A stretch of 8,487 nt of DNA, from positions 1 through 8,487 of the forward strand of contig CACZQU010000386.1 in assembly GCA_902783305.1 (NCBI GenBank), given 5' to 3'. Positions 1 to 6,770 of the stretch are shown here, one piece after another. Position 1 is the first letter of the stretch. Every line of letters begins with the position of its first letter. Made by a program: the position numbers and the translations under genes. The DNA is from an uncultured Lachnospiraceae bacterium (GTDB taxonomy: Bacteria > Bacillota > Clostridia > Lachnospirales > Lachnospiraceae). A model generated the notes under the pieces. The model did not search any database, was not told the origin of the DNA, and saw only the letters and a program-made list of their open reading frames with translations.

Positions 1-1006
1 AGTAGACGCTGTGGCTTCCATGCTGTACCTTGATTATGGCAAGCAGGACGGACAGTGGGTGGCGAATAAATACGGCGGAAATGAAAACCTTGAGGCAATC
101 GAGTTTTTCAAACATCTGAATACCTGCCTCCTGGGAAGAAATCATGGCACAGTGATGATCGCGGAGGAATCCACCGCATGGCCGAAGGTGACCGGGGATG
201 TGGAGGATGACGGGCTGGCCTTCTCCCTGAAGTGGAATATGGGCTGGATGCATGATTTTCTCGACTATATGAAGCTTGATCCCTATTTCCGCAAATTCAA
301 CCACAACAAAATGACCTTCTCCATGACCTATGCTTACAGCGAGAAATATGTCCTGGTGCTTTCCCATGATGAGGTCGTCCATCTGAAATGCTCCATGATC
401 AACAAGATGCCTGGAGAGCTGGATGAAAAGTTCAAAAACCTCAAAGTGGGATACAGCTTCATGTTCGGACATCCCGGGAAAAAGCTCCTTTTCATGGGAC
501 AGGATTTTGGCCAGCTCAGGGAATGGAGCGAGGAGAGAGAAATTGACTGGTTCCTTCTGGAGGAGAAGGGACATGTACAGCTGCAGTCCTTTGTCAGGGA
601 TCTTCTGACGATTTATAAGAAATATCCTGCCCTTTATGCCATGGATAATGACAGCAGAGGCTTTGAATGGATCAATTGCGACGACGCGGACCGGAGTATT
701 TTCAGCTTTGTCCGCAAAGCTCCTGTGTCGGATTCCGCCGCGAAACCGGTGGTAAAAGCAGGACTGAAGCCTCCGAAACAGGATAAGAACTGCAACCTGC
801 TCTTTGTGTGCAACTTTACGCCGGTCTTCCGTCCGGATTACCGGGTCGGAGTACCGGAGCTGAAGACATATACCCAGATTCTGGATGAGACGGGTCTTCT
901 GAAGAACAAGGTGAAATTCAAGGCGGTAGAGAGCGAATGCGACAACCGTCCGTACTCCTTTGATTTCCCGCTTGCAGCGTACGGGGTGGCGGTTTTCACC
1001 TATTGA
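1..1006 (+). CDS. glgB: 1,4-alpha-glucan branching enzyme, C-terminal part (5' end outside window)
   Basis: GlgB transfers alpha-1,4-glucan segments to alpha-1,6 branch points in cytoplasmic glycogen synthesis. The frame is open from the first bases (V-D-A-V-A-S-M at position 2), so the gene starts upstream. About 334 codons are visible, matching the length that follows the catalytic Asp in E. coli GlgB. All three GH13 catalytic residues are present: the nucleophile Asp (codon 5-7, in VDAVASM), the acid/base Glu (164-166, in MIAEESTAWP) and the transition-state Asp (368-370, in LSHDEVVH). Their spacings of 53 and 121 residues equal E. coli 405/458/526. Further family landmarks are FPGKK-like HPGKKLLFMGQDF, IDWFLLE and a C-terminal beta domain ending PLAAYGVAVFTY. 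After SHDEVVH, LK replaces the GK of E. coli. It is followed by its own terminator, so it is probably the last gene of its transcript. Confidence 0.96.
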   Translation, partial: VDAVASMLYLDYGKQDGQWVANKYGGNENLEAIEFFKHLNTCLLGRNHGTVMIAEESTAWPKVTGDVEDDGLAFSLKWNMGWMHDFLDYMKLDPYFRKFNHNKMTFSMTYAYSEKYVLVLSHDEVVHLKCSMINKMPGELDEKFKNLKVGYSFMFGHPGKKLLFMGQDFGQLREWSEEREIDWFLLEEKGHVQLQSFVRDLLTIYKKYPALYAMDNDSRGFEWINCDDADRSIFSFVRKAPVSDSAAKPVVKAGLKPPKQDKNCNLLFVCNFTPVFRPDYRVGVPELKTYTQILDETGLLKNKVKFKAVESECDNRPYSFDFPLAAYGVAVFTY

Positions 1007-1112
1007 CCGGCTTTGAAATGATCCTGGTTTTCTTTGAAACACAGGTTTGTCTGCAGGATCAGATACGAAGAAGCTGATCCGGACTTAAGCAGTAACGAGC
1101 AGAAATAATGAA

Positions 1113-1169
1113 GCACCCTCTGAAACCGCCTGCCTGGCAGATCCGGCGGCAGTCAGAGGGCGCTTTTTT
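1113..1169 (+). terminator. Rho-independent terminator of glgB
   Basis: Arms GCACCCTCTGA (1113-1123) and TCAGAGGGCGC (1153-1163) pair over 11 positions with one A.C mismatch. An inner CCGCC/GGCGG stem (1126-1130 with 1145-1149) extends the hairpin, and a run of six T follows at 1164-1169. The T run points to termination of rightward transcription from glgB. Read leftward the hairpin is followed only by a loosely T-rich stretch, so a second role for the convergent Uma2 gene is possible but weak. Confidence 0.9.
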
Positions 1170-1215
1170 GCTTTGCGGCTTTGCTGGCCTTAGATTTACA
1201 GAGTGAACGGTAACC

Positions 1216-1764
1216 TTACAGGAGGTCGGAAATACGGATGGTGAAGCCCTCAAGGACAGAACTTCCCACAGTATCGGCAAAGCGGTAACTATTGGAGGTA
1301 TCTCCTGTAAAATCAAATACATTAATAAACTGATTATCAGGATTGATGATCCAGTATTCACGGACACCGGCGGACTGATATTGGTTCAGCTTATATAGAT
1401 AATCCCTGGAAGCGGTGGAAGGCGACACAATCTCGATGACAAAGTCCGGAGCGCCATTGCATCCCTTCTCTGTCAGCTTGCCGGGATCACAGACCACAGA
1501 TAAATCCGGCTCCAGATAGTTTGTGTCGTTTTCCTCGCCAAACGGCCATACGCCAAACGGAGCGGTGAACACTTCGCATTTTCCCTTATGGGCGGCAATG
1601 TGGCTGTATATGGCGAAATGTAACGCTCCGGAAATCCTCTGGTGTAACGTTGAGGGTGAAGCAAGGTAATAAATCTTTCCGTCAATCAGTTCGGCACGGA
1701 TCCCTTCCTGCAAGGCTTCAATATCAGAATAGGTGTAAAGCTTCTCTTCTTTTAAGGCAGTCAT
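1216..1764 (-). CDS. Uma2 family (DUF820) predicted PD-(D/E)XK endonuclease
   Basis: This 182-aa soluble protein matches the Uma2/DUF820 (COG4636) family, whose fold is that of restriction-endonuclease-like PD-(D/E)XK nucleases. The biological role of the family is unknown. Visible landmarks in order are AELIDGKIYYLASPS (about 24-38), H41 in the following helix, EPDLSVVCD (85-93, acidic D87), GAPDFVIEIVSPS (104-116, acidic E111), then DYLYKLNQYQSAGVREYWIINP (121-142, K125). D87, E111 and the downstream Lys are the likely metal and catalytic set. Full family length suggests an intact gene. The start at 1764 has GAGGTG about 5 bases upstream. It lies 26 bp after the stop of the lipoprotein gene on the same strand, with no terminator between, so the two are probably co-transcribed. 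Why a nuclease-like protein should follow a surface glycan protein is not clear. Family call is confident, function is not. Confidence 0.9.
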   Translation of the reverse strand: MTALKEEKLYTYSDIEALQEGIRAELIDGKIYYLASPSTLHQRISGALHFAIYSHIAAHKGKCEVFTAPFGVWPFGEENDTNYLEPDLSVVCDPGKLTEKGCNGAPDFVIEIVSPSTASRDYLYKLNQYQSAGVREYWIINPDNQFINVFDFTGDTSNSYRFADTVGSSVLEGFTIRISDLL

Positions 1765-1790
1765 GGTTGCACCTCACTTTCCTGTCTCCC

Positions 1791-3800
1791 TTATGATACT
1801 GTACTGTCCTTCACCATATATGGATTAAACCCATTTGCCGCCATGACGAACCATGCCGCCGGGGCAATATGCGGATCAGAAGAATACTCCCAGTCAGAAC
1901 CGTCAAAGAGCTCCAGACCCGTTGAGAGGTGCCCGACTGTCGCCGCAGGGAAAAGGCCGTTTTCCAGCTGAATGCCGACAAGCGCGTTCATGGCTTCTTC
2001 GTATTTCTCTTCATCCCCGAGAACACGGTACATCAGCGCGGTATAAGCGGTACCCTCCGCCCACCATCCCCCATTCGGGTTCTCCAGGCAGAAGGGATAT
2101 CCGCCTTCTTCCGTTTTCATCCTTCCGATCATCTCAAGCGCGGCAGGATAAGATGAAAAGGAATCCCCCAACGCCATTGCGCACCAGACCTGTGCGTCAA
2201 GGACAATCACGCTCGTGTTTGGCGTCACCCCGTCCTCCAGTACGCCGATCAGGAAGCATCCCTTCTCCTCGTCATACATGGATTCCACAAATCTCCTTGC
2301 GCTCATGGCAGCCTTTTCGTACCTGCCTTCTCCGGTGGCCGCAAAGAGAGCCGAGAAGGCTGCAAACGCGTCGATATTGTGCTCGGTGGATTTATAGGTG
2401 AACGGATAAACCAAAGGCGGTTTGCCTGTTTCCCAGCCGTCAAAGCCACCGGTGAATCCGTTCCCGCCTTGTGTGCAGTGGTCAATCACCCAGTTCATCA
2501 GCGAACAGGCCGTTTCCAGGTATTCACTTCCGCCATATGTATTGTAGTAATGGATCAATGCCAACGCAACATAGGAAGTATTGCCAACATTGCTTCCTAC
2601 CTGATAGCGGTCTTCATACCAGACCCGGGTTTCCCCGTCATACCACCCCGGAAGCCTGGCTCCGCTCTCCCAGCCGGGATAAGCGGAAATCCCCCCGGCA
2701 GCATAGGCATTGCGTACGCGCATTGCTTCTTTCTTCTTTTCTGTCCGGGCAGCAGAAGTAATGTCGTCCGGACCGCCCAAATACAGTGATCTGTCATTCA
2801 GAACCGCATATACAAAGGCATCCAGGATTTCCTTCGCCTCTTTCTGCTTTCCTTCAGAAATCAAGGCCATTGCCACAAGCGCATTATCGTAGGAAAAAGC
2901 GGTATTTCTGAGATATTGGTTTTCTGTGTCATAGGAACGGAGCAAAACAGGTGCTTCCTGCAGCTGGGTGATTTTTCCGGTAAAACGGATTTCGTCCAGA
3001 TAGAACACGTTGTCAGCATTACCATTCATGATATCGTTAAGCACAAAACCGAAACCACATGCGAGATAGCTCAGATCAGTGCCCTCCAGAGAAATGACGT
3101 ATTCCTGCCATCCGGGCGTCAGCTCTACCCAGCCCAGTGATTTCTTGATCGTGCTGTCCGCATATTCTGCAGTGCGTTCATTTGTCGTCCCGTCATAACC
3201 GAAGCCGCCGGTGAAAAACTCCACCTTCTCGCCGCCATGCTCTCCTCTTGCGTAAAACCGCAGGGCATCAGCGCCGGTCAGATCCATTCCCTGCCCGTCC
3301 ATGCCTGCGTCGTTCAGGAGCGGAGCCTTTTCTCCCTTCGGAAAAAAGCCGTTTACGAAAAGCCATCCGCCCCAGTCTCCTGTACGGGTGATCTGTTCGC
3401 AGCGGATACAGCTGGAGCCTTTATACGGATTCTCCTGCCAGTTCTCGTCCAGGTTCATCACAAGATCATAGTTGCTTCCGGCCATTTTCGCTTTCTGTGT
3501 GAAGTGGTTCTCCGTCAGGCCAAAATCCTTATAAATATACAGTTCTTCGCGCACTTCGGACATCCGGGACAAAAGCGCGGATACTGCCGCGTCTTTCGCC
3601 TCTTTGTATGGATCTTTTTCTTCGGGAAAACCCTGATCCTGCCTTCTGCGCTGATCAGCTTTATGCGAAGGAGCCGGATGATGCATCTGCTGAATTCCGG
3701 CTGCTGAACCGGCAGAACCGTTCCATGCTTCCCTGGTACATGCGGACATGATCCATGCCGCAGCTGAAAGGAATATCAGAAACTTAATGAAAATGTTCAT
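1791..3800 (-). CDS. Putative lipoprotein with carbohydrate-binding-like domain and six-hairpin (alpha/alpha-toroid) glycosidase-like domain
   Basis: A 669-aa exported protein. MNIFIKFLIFLSAAAWIMSAC is a type II signal peptide with lipobox M-S-A-C21, so surface anchoring is likely. A hydrophilic linker (about 25-85) is followed by a beta-rich domain (about 105-275: GDWGGWLFVNGFF, ALRFYARG, WQEYVISLEGTDLS, FYLDEIRF) that resembles galactose-binding-like or CBM11/CIA30-type jelly rolls. Residues 300-669 are repeated helical hairpins with glycine-aromatic turns: SYDNAL (303-308), RNAY (363-366), VGS (401-403), GFTGGFDGW (448-456), TYKSTEHN (468-475), EDGVTP (522-527), GGWWAEGT (577-584), IAPAAW (645-650). 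This pattern fits an (alpha/alpha)6 glycoside hydrolase or lyase, but I cannot name the family or substrate. D305 and E582 are candidate catalytic acids. Start 3800 is chosen over an in-frame ATG at 3851 because of an ideal RBS and because the signal peptide begins there. Two paralogues lie across the divergent promoter region. Confidence 0.85.
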   Translation of the reverse strand: MNIFIKFLIFLSAAAWIMSACTREAWNGSAGSAAGIQQMHHPAPSHKADQRRRQDQGFPEEKDPYKEAKDAAVSALLSRMSEVREELYIYKDFGLTENHFTQKAKMAGSNYDLVMNLDENWQENPYKGSSCIRCEQITRTGDWGGWLFVNGFFPKGEKAPLLNDAGMDGQGMDLTGADALRFYARGEHGGEKVEFFTGGFGYDGTTNERTAEYADSTIKKSLGWVELTPGWQEYVISLEGTDLSYLACGFGFVLNDIMNGNADNVFYLDEIRFTGKITQLQEAPVLLRSYDTENQYLRNTAFSYDNALVAMALISEGKQKEAKEILDAFVYAVLNDRSLYLGGPDDITSAARTEKKKEAMRVRNAYAAGGISAYPGWESGARLPGWYDGETRVWYEDRYQVGSNVGNTSYVALALIHYYNTYGGSEYLETACSLMNWVIDHCTQGGNGFTGGFDGWETGKPPLVYPFTYKSTEHNIDAFAAFSALFAATGEGRYEKAAMSARRFVESMYDEEKGCFLIGVLEDGVTPNTSVIVLDAQVWCAMALGDSFSSYPAALEMIGRMKTEEGGYPFCLENPNGGWWAEGTAYTALMYRVLGDEEKYEEAMNALVGIQLENGLFPAATVGHLSTGLELFDGSDWEYSSDPHIAPAAWFVMAANGFNPYMVKDSTVS

Positions 3801-3803
3801 TTT

Positions 3804-3812
3804 CCTCCTCCT
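3804..3812 (-). promoter_or_regulatory. Ribosome binding site that fixes the lipoprotein start
   Basis: On the - strand AGGAGGAGG ends three bases before the ATG at 3800, or six bases when the first AGGAGG is taken as the anti-SD match. The in-frame ATG at 3851 has no such site and would put 17 charged residues ahead of the signal peptide. Confidence 0.85.
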
Positions 3813-3837
3813 AACCTGAAGTGCTGAAAAGAATCGG

Positions 3838-3865
3838 TTGTCATCCTGCATAATAATGTTATAAT
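3838..3865 (+). promoter_or_regulatory. Sigma-A promoter with extended -10, rightward
   Basis: TTGTCA (3838-3843, one mismatch to TTGACA) is followed after 16 bases by a perfect TATAAT (3860-3865), preceded by TG-N (3857-3859) as in extended -10 promoters. Transcription would begin near 3872, giving a 5' leader of about 143 nt before the ATG at 4015. It should drive the membrane-anchored toroid gene and perhaps, by readthrough, the secreted one. Confidence 0.8.
3850..3863 (-). promoter_or_regulatory. Possible -10 elements for the leftward lipoprotein gene
   Basis: Read on the - strand, TATAAC (3863-3858) and TATTAT (3855-3850) each differ from TATAAT at one base. No convincing -35 lies 16-18 bases upstream of either. 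The first overlaps the rightward -10 box, so the two polymerases would compete for the same DNA if it is used. The position would give a short leader of about 45-50 nt to the ATG at 3800. Confidence 0.35.
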
Positions 3866-3907
3866 AAAATCAGGTGCTATAAGGCTGTTTTGTGTATCGT
3901 TGCCGTA

Positions 3908-3930
3908 AAGCGCATTTACGAAATGCGCTT
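3908..3930. promoter_or_regulatory. Perfect inverted repeat, 10-bp arms and 3-base centre
   Basis: AAGCGCATTT (3908-3917) and AAATGCGCTT (3921-3930) are exact reverse complements around ACG. There is no T run on either side, so it is not an intrinsic terminator. It lies about 36-58 nt inside the predicted rightward transcript and upstream of the leftward promoter zone. It could be a dimeric repressor operator acting as a roadblock, or an RNA hairpin in the leader. The cognate factor cannot be named. Confidence 0.6.
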
Positions 3931-3946
3931 ATCATAGGATAGTCAT

Positions 3947-4024
3947 ATGGCGAAACAAAAGCCCAAAATGATTTCCCGTCGTGATTCTCTGCAAGATCCC
4001 AAGGAGATGGAAAAATGGAAGTAA
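3947..4024 (+). CDS. Possible 25-codon leader ORF overlapping the next gene
   Basis: ATG at 3947 opens a 25-codon frame (begins MAKQKPKMISRR, ends EKWK, stop TAA at 4022-4024) rich in Lys and Arg. AGGA lies 7 bases upstream (3936-3939). The frame runs through the AAGGAG ribosome binding site of the membrane-anchored toroid gene and overlaps its first 10 bases in another frame, an arrangement compatible with translational coupling. The ORF is short enough to be chance and I recognise no family, so this is only a candidate. Confidence 0.3.
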   Translation: MAKQKPKMISRRDSLQDPKEMEKWK

Positions 4025-5355
4025 ATCTGAATTTAGCGGCAGGTGCTGCATCGGTTATGCCAATCATCATTATCTGTGATATCCTGATTATTATCGCGTG
4101 GAAAATTCTTGGGGCACGGATTACCTCCCTTTCCGGCGGAGGACGCCATCTGAGCGGATCGGTAGAGCTTGAGGAAAAAGCAGGAAGAACCAGGAACGGC
4201 GGATATCCACTGCTGATCCTTCTGATCGTGATTGTGGATGCGGCAATCCTTCTGTCTGCTCCGGCAGATCAGTCAAATGACGGAGGATCCGGTACGATAA
4301 CCCCTGCGGCGAAGCCCTCTGTGACCAAGGCTCCGGCAAATGACGAAACAGAATCGTCCAAACCTGCCCCCACGCCTTTTGCTGTGCAGATACTGGGAGC
4401 AGATAAGCTGGCATCCTCCGGCCAGAAAGCGGTGTCCTGTCTTTCCCGGAGGACAAAGGAGGCCTGTCCCCTTTCTGTCTATGACCCAAAAGGTACGGAA
4501 GAAGAGGAACAGGATTTCCTCTATGATAATGCTCTGGCTGCTATTGCTCTGCTGTCACAGAAAGACCGGACGGGGACAGAAGTCCAGACGATCCTGGATG
4601 AGATCTGTTCACAGACCGACCTGTCGTCCCATAATCCGGAAGAGATGGCCTATGCGGCTATTGCTCTTTTACAGTATGACAAACTGCATACCTCTGTCAA
4701 GTATGTGAAAGCTGCACAGGATATCCTGGATCAGATCATGGAAAACCGGAAAGATGAAAATGGCGGGTTTACCACGTCAGAATCTTCCGGGATACGGAGT
4801 ACCGCTGAAAATCTCCTTCTGTACAGTGCCTTTGACATGGTCTTTGAACGAACCGGAATCGAGGAATACGCGGACGCCGCCCAAAGCGCGGAAAAGTTTA
4901 TCAAGAGCATGCGCTCCCCGGACGGTACATATTATCTTGCAGGAGATGGAAACGGAGATGCAGCCGAGGACAAGATCCTCTCCACAAAGGTACAGGCTTT
5001 GTCCGAGCTGATTCTGAATGATCAGGCAGGCCTGGAAAAGGCCGAAAGCCTGTGGGGAAGCAAAGGAGGCTACCTGCCGGATGACGGAACCTCTTCTTTG
5101 GAGGGCTTCTCTTCAGAAAGCACTCTTCTTATGGATCTGGCCTATCAGAAGCTTGGACGGGAGGACAAAAAAGGCCAGGGTGCCAGTGTCGTTTCCGCTT
5201 ATCAGATAGAGAACGGAGGAATACCGGAAACAAATGTAAGCTCTTTCCAGGATGGATTTGGGAAATCCTGTAAAAACGTACCCAGAACTTCCTGTGCTGC
5301 CTGGTATATACTGGCAACAGAAGGGATAAACCCGTTTGTTTACGGGATCGCTTAA
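4015..5355 (+). CDS. Membrane-anchored alpha/alpha-toroid (six-hairpin glycosidase-like) paralogue
   Basis: A 446-aa protein with two transmembrane helices (about 14-33 and 64-82) joined by a basic loop (RITSLSGGGRH, GRTRNGG) that should be cytoplasmic, leaving the C-terminal part outside. A Pro/Thr/Ser-rich linker (about 83-122) leads to a helical-hairpin domain (about 125-440). Motifs shared with both flanking paralogues are LYDNALAAIALL (169-180), GGFT (250-253), RSTAEN (261-266), KGGY (350-353), E368 in SSEST, GGIPETN (401-407) and CAAWYILATEGINPF (427-441). It lacks the RNAY, VGS, EDGVTP and W-x-E-G-T motifs of the other two, and the segment between the YDNAL and GFT motifs is about 36-63 residues shorter. 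It may therefore be a binding or scaffold member rather than an active enzyme. AAGGAG (4001-4006) lies 8 bases before the ATG. A near-consensus promoter lies about 150 bp upstream. Confidence 0.82.
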   Translation: MEVNLNLAAGAASVMPIIIICDILIIIAWKILGARITSLSGGGRHLSGSVELEEKAGRTRNGGYPLLILLIVIVDAAILLSAPADQSNDGGSGTITPAAKPSVTKAPANDETESSKPAPTPFAVQILGADKLASSGQKAVSCLSRRTKEACPLSVYDPKGTEEEEQDFLYDNALAAIALLSQKDRTGTEVQTILDEICSQTDLSSHNPEEMAYAAIALLQYDKLHTSVKYVKAAQDILDQIMENRKDENGGFTTSESSGIRSTAENLLLYSAFDMVFERTGIEEYADAAQSAEKFIKSMRSPDGTYYLAGDGNGDAAEDKILSTKVQALSELILNDQAGLEKAESLWGSKGGYLPDDGTSSLEGFSSESTLLMDLAYQKLGREDKKGQGASVVSAYQIENGGIPETNVSSFQDGFGKSCKNVPRTSCAAWYILATEGINPFVYGIA

Positions 5356-5372
5356 CCATCTGTGATCTGTGA

Positions 5373-5413
5373 GGGTGAGTCAAGGGAACGGTTCTCACTG
5401 ACTCACCCATTTT
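5373..5413 (+). terminator. Hairpin terminator, possibly leaky, after the membrane-anchored gene
   Basis: GGGTGAGTCA (5373-5382) and TGACTCACCC (5399-5408) are exact reverse complements with a 16-base loop, followed by ATTTTC. The stem is strong but the T tract is short, so some readthrough into the secreted paralogue is plausible. TGACTCA recurs directly downstream at 5415-5421. Confidence 0.6.
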
Positions 5414-5443
5414 CTGACTCAACTATTTTGACAGTTTTCGCAT

Positions 5444-5493
5444 GCCTCGCGCAGCAAGTGCACGAGGCTGACTGAACAGTTACCTGTTTTTTT
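5444..5493 (+). promoter_or_regulatory. Second hairpin pair and T run ahead of the secreted paralogue
   Basis: GCCTCG (5444-5449) can pair with CGAGGC (5463-5468). Just after it AACAG-TTAC-CTGTT (5475-5488) forms a 5-bp stem running into further T residues up to 5493. This resembles a weak terminator or attenuator inside the 174-bp gap. A TTGACA lies at 5428-5433 but no AT-rich -10 sits 16-18 bases after it, so I do not call a promoter for the secreted gene. Confidence 0.3.
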
Positions 5494-5529
5494 CATCATG
5501 GTCAAGGGTTTCTATGAGGTAAAGAAAAA

Positions 5530-6699
5530 ATGAAAAAGCATTTTGGAGTACGCATCATATCTGCTGCTGCCGCTGTCCTGATTGCTGCGGCAATGCCGTC
5601 CGCTGCCGCCCTGGCGTCGGAAGACGCTGAGGCTTCCAAAGCATCAGCTGCAGGATGGCTGAAGGAAAACCTGGCGCAGAACTGTCCCATGAAGACCTTT
5701 GAAACGACGGATCCCCTGCTGGACACAGCCTCCTGTACCTATGAAAACGCAGTCTCTGCGCTCGCCCTGATCAGCGAAGGAGATGATGAGGATGCTTCAA
5801 AGATTCTGGATGCTTTAGTGGACGGGATGGAAAAGGATGTGGAGTTTCATGACAGATTCCGCAACGCGTACATGGCGGGAAAAGCCTCGGATCTGCCGGG
5901 CTATTGGGATGACGGCAAAGGAGAGTGGATTCAGGACGCGTATATGGTGGGATCCAGCACCAAAAGCAACGCCGCCGCCGCCCTGGCTCTTCTGCTCAGC
6001 TACAAAAACGAAGCAAACGAAAGATATCTGAATGCCGCTGTCACGGCACTGGACTGGATTATCGACAACTGCCAGGATGACAGCCCAGGCTTTACCGCAG
6101 GATATACAGGGTGGCCAAACGCCGGGCAGGCCACAGTCCTGACTTATAAATCTACGGCTGATAACTGCTGGATGCTTGCGGCTGCCCGCCGGCTGGGAGA
6201 AATCACCGGCTGGAAAAAGTATATTGAAGCGGCGTCTTCGGCATCGCTCTTTCTCACGCAGAACATGTTTTCCGAGGGAGATACCCGTTATTTCCAGGGG
6301 ACGAAGGAAGACGGGGTCACGCCGGCGACGAACCTTCTTCTGACTGAGGCTCAGGCCCTGCCCCTGTTCTGCCTTTATGACGGTTCAGGGATGGACAATA
6401 TGGAACGCTGTATGACGACAGACGGCGGATATTCTTACGACAACTCCAATACCGACGGGTTATGGCTGGAGGGGACGGCTATGGCTGCCCAGGCATTAAA
6501 GAAGGCCGGACGTGAAAATGCTTCCGAAAGCGCCATGGAAGCGATGAGAAAATACCAGCTTCCATCCGGCGGTTTTCCCCAGGCAAGCATCGGGGAACTG
6601 CAAACCGGGGAGCTTGATCATGTGATCACAGACATCCCGTCCGCGGGACCTGCGGCATGGTATATCATGGCCTGCAACGATTTCAATCCGCTGGTATAG
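5530..6699 (+). CDS. Secreted six-hairpin (alpha/alpha-toroid) glycosidase-like protein
   Basis: A 389-aa protein with a classical signal peptide: KKHFGVR, a hydrophobic Ala-rich core, and likely cleavage after A-L-A29. The mature part is a single helical-hairpin domain that closely tracks the C-terminal half of the lipoprotein: TYENAVSALALISEG (70-84), RNAY (111-114), VGS (140-142), GFTAGYTGW (187-195), TYKSTADN (205-212), EDGVTPAT (260-267), EAQAL (273-277), DGGYSYDN (298-305), LWLEGTA (311-317), GGFPQASIGE (347-356) and GPAAWYIM (373-380). E72 and E314 are candidate catalytic acids by comparison with the paralogues. It has no carbohydrate-binding domain and no anchor, so it should be released or held non-covalently. 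GAGGT (5516-5520) lies 9 bases before the ATG. It may be transcribed by readthrough from the upstream gene. The glycosidase call rests on the fold pattern only, and a lyase or non-catalytic role is possible. Confidence 0.82.
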   Translation: MKKHFGVRIISAAAAVLIAAAMPSAAALASEDAEASKASAAGWLKENLAQNCPMKTFETTDPLLDTASCTYENAVSALALISEGDDEDASKILDALVDGMEKDVEFHDRFRNAYMAGKASDLPGYWDDGKGEWIQDAYMVGSSTKSNAAAALALLLSYKNEANERYLNAAVTALDWIIDNCQDDSPGFTAGYTGWPNAGQATVLTYKSTADNCWMLAAARRLGEITGWKKYIEAASSASLFLTQNMFSEGDTRYFQGTKEDGVTPATNLLLTEAQALPLFCLYDGSGMDNMERCMTTDGGYSYDNSNTDGLWLEGTAMAAQALKKAGRENASESAMEAMRKYQLPSGGFPQASIGELQTGELDHVITDIPSAGPAAWYIMACNDFNPLV

Positions 6700-6770
6700 C
6701 CGTTTTTACCGGAGAGACGGATTGGGATCCTGGGTACGGTGCCTGTTCACGTCCGCTCTTGCAGCATCCG

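Noticed and set aside
1059..1367. A 102-codon - strand frame crossing the glgB terminator
   Set aside because: It overlaps the Uma2 gene in another frame and reads through the terminator hairpin without any domain signal.
1853..2401. A 182-codon + strand frame opposite the lipoprotein gene
   Set aside because: Arg/Pro-rich composition without motifs, fully antisense to a gene with strong domain evidence.
3237..3707. A 156-codon + strand frame
   Set aside because: Antisense to the N-terminal half of the lipoprotein gene, with no ribosome binding site or recognisable domain.
3801..3851. A longer N-terminus for the lipoprotein starting at the ATG at 3851
   Set aside because: It would place 17 mostly polar, charged residues before the signal peptide and ignore the ideal ribosome binding site in front of 3800.
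5428..5433. Perfect TTGACA in the gap before the secreted paralogue
   Set aside because: No AT-rich -10 lies 16-18 bases downstream; that position is GC-rich and part of a hairpin.
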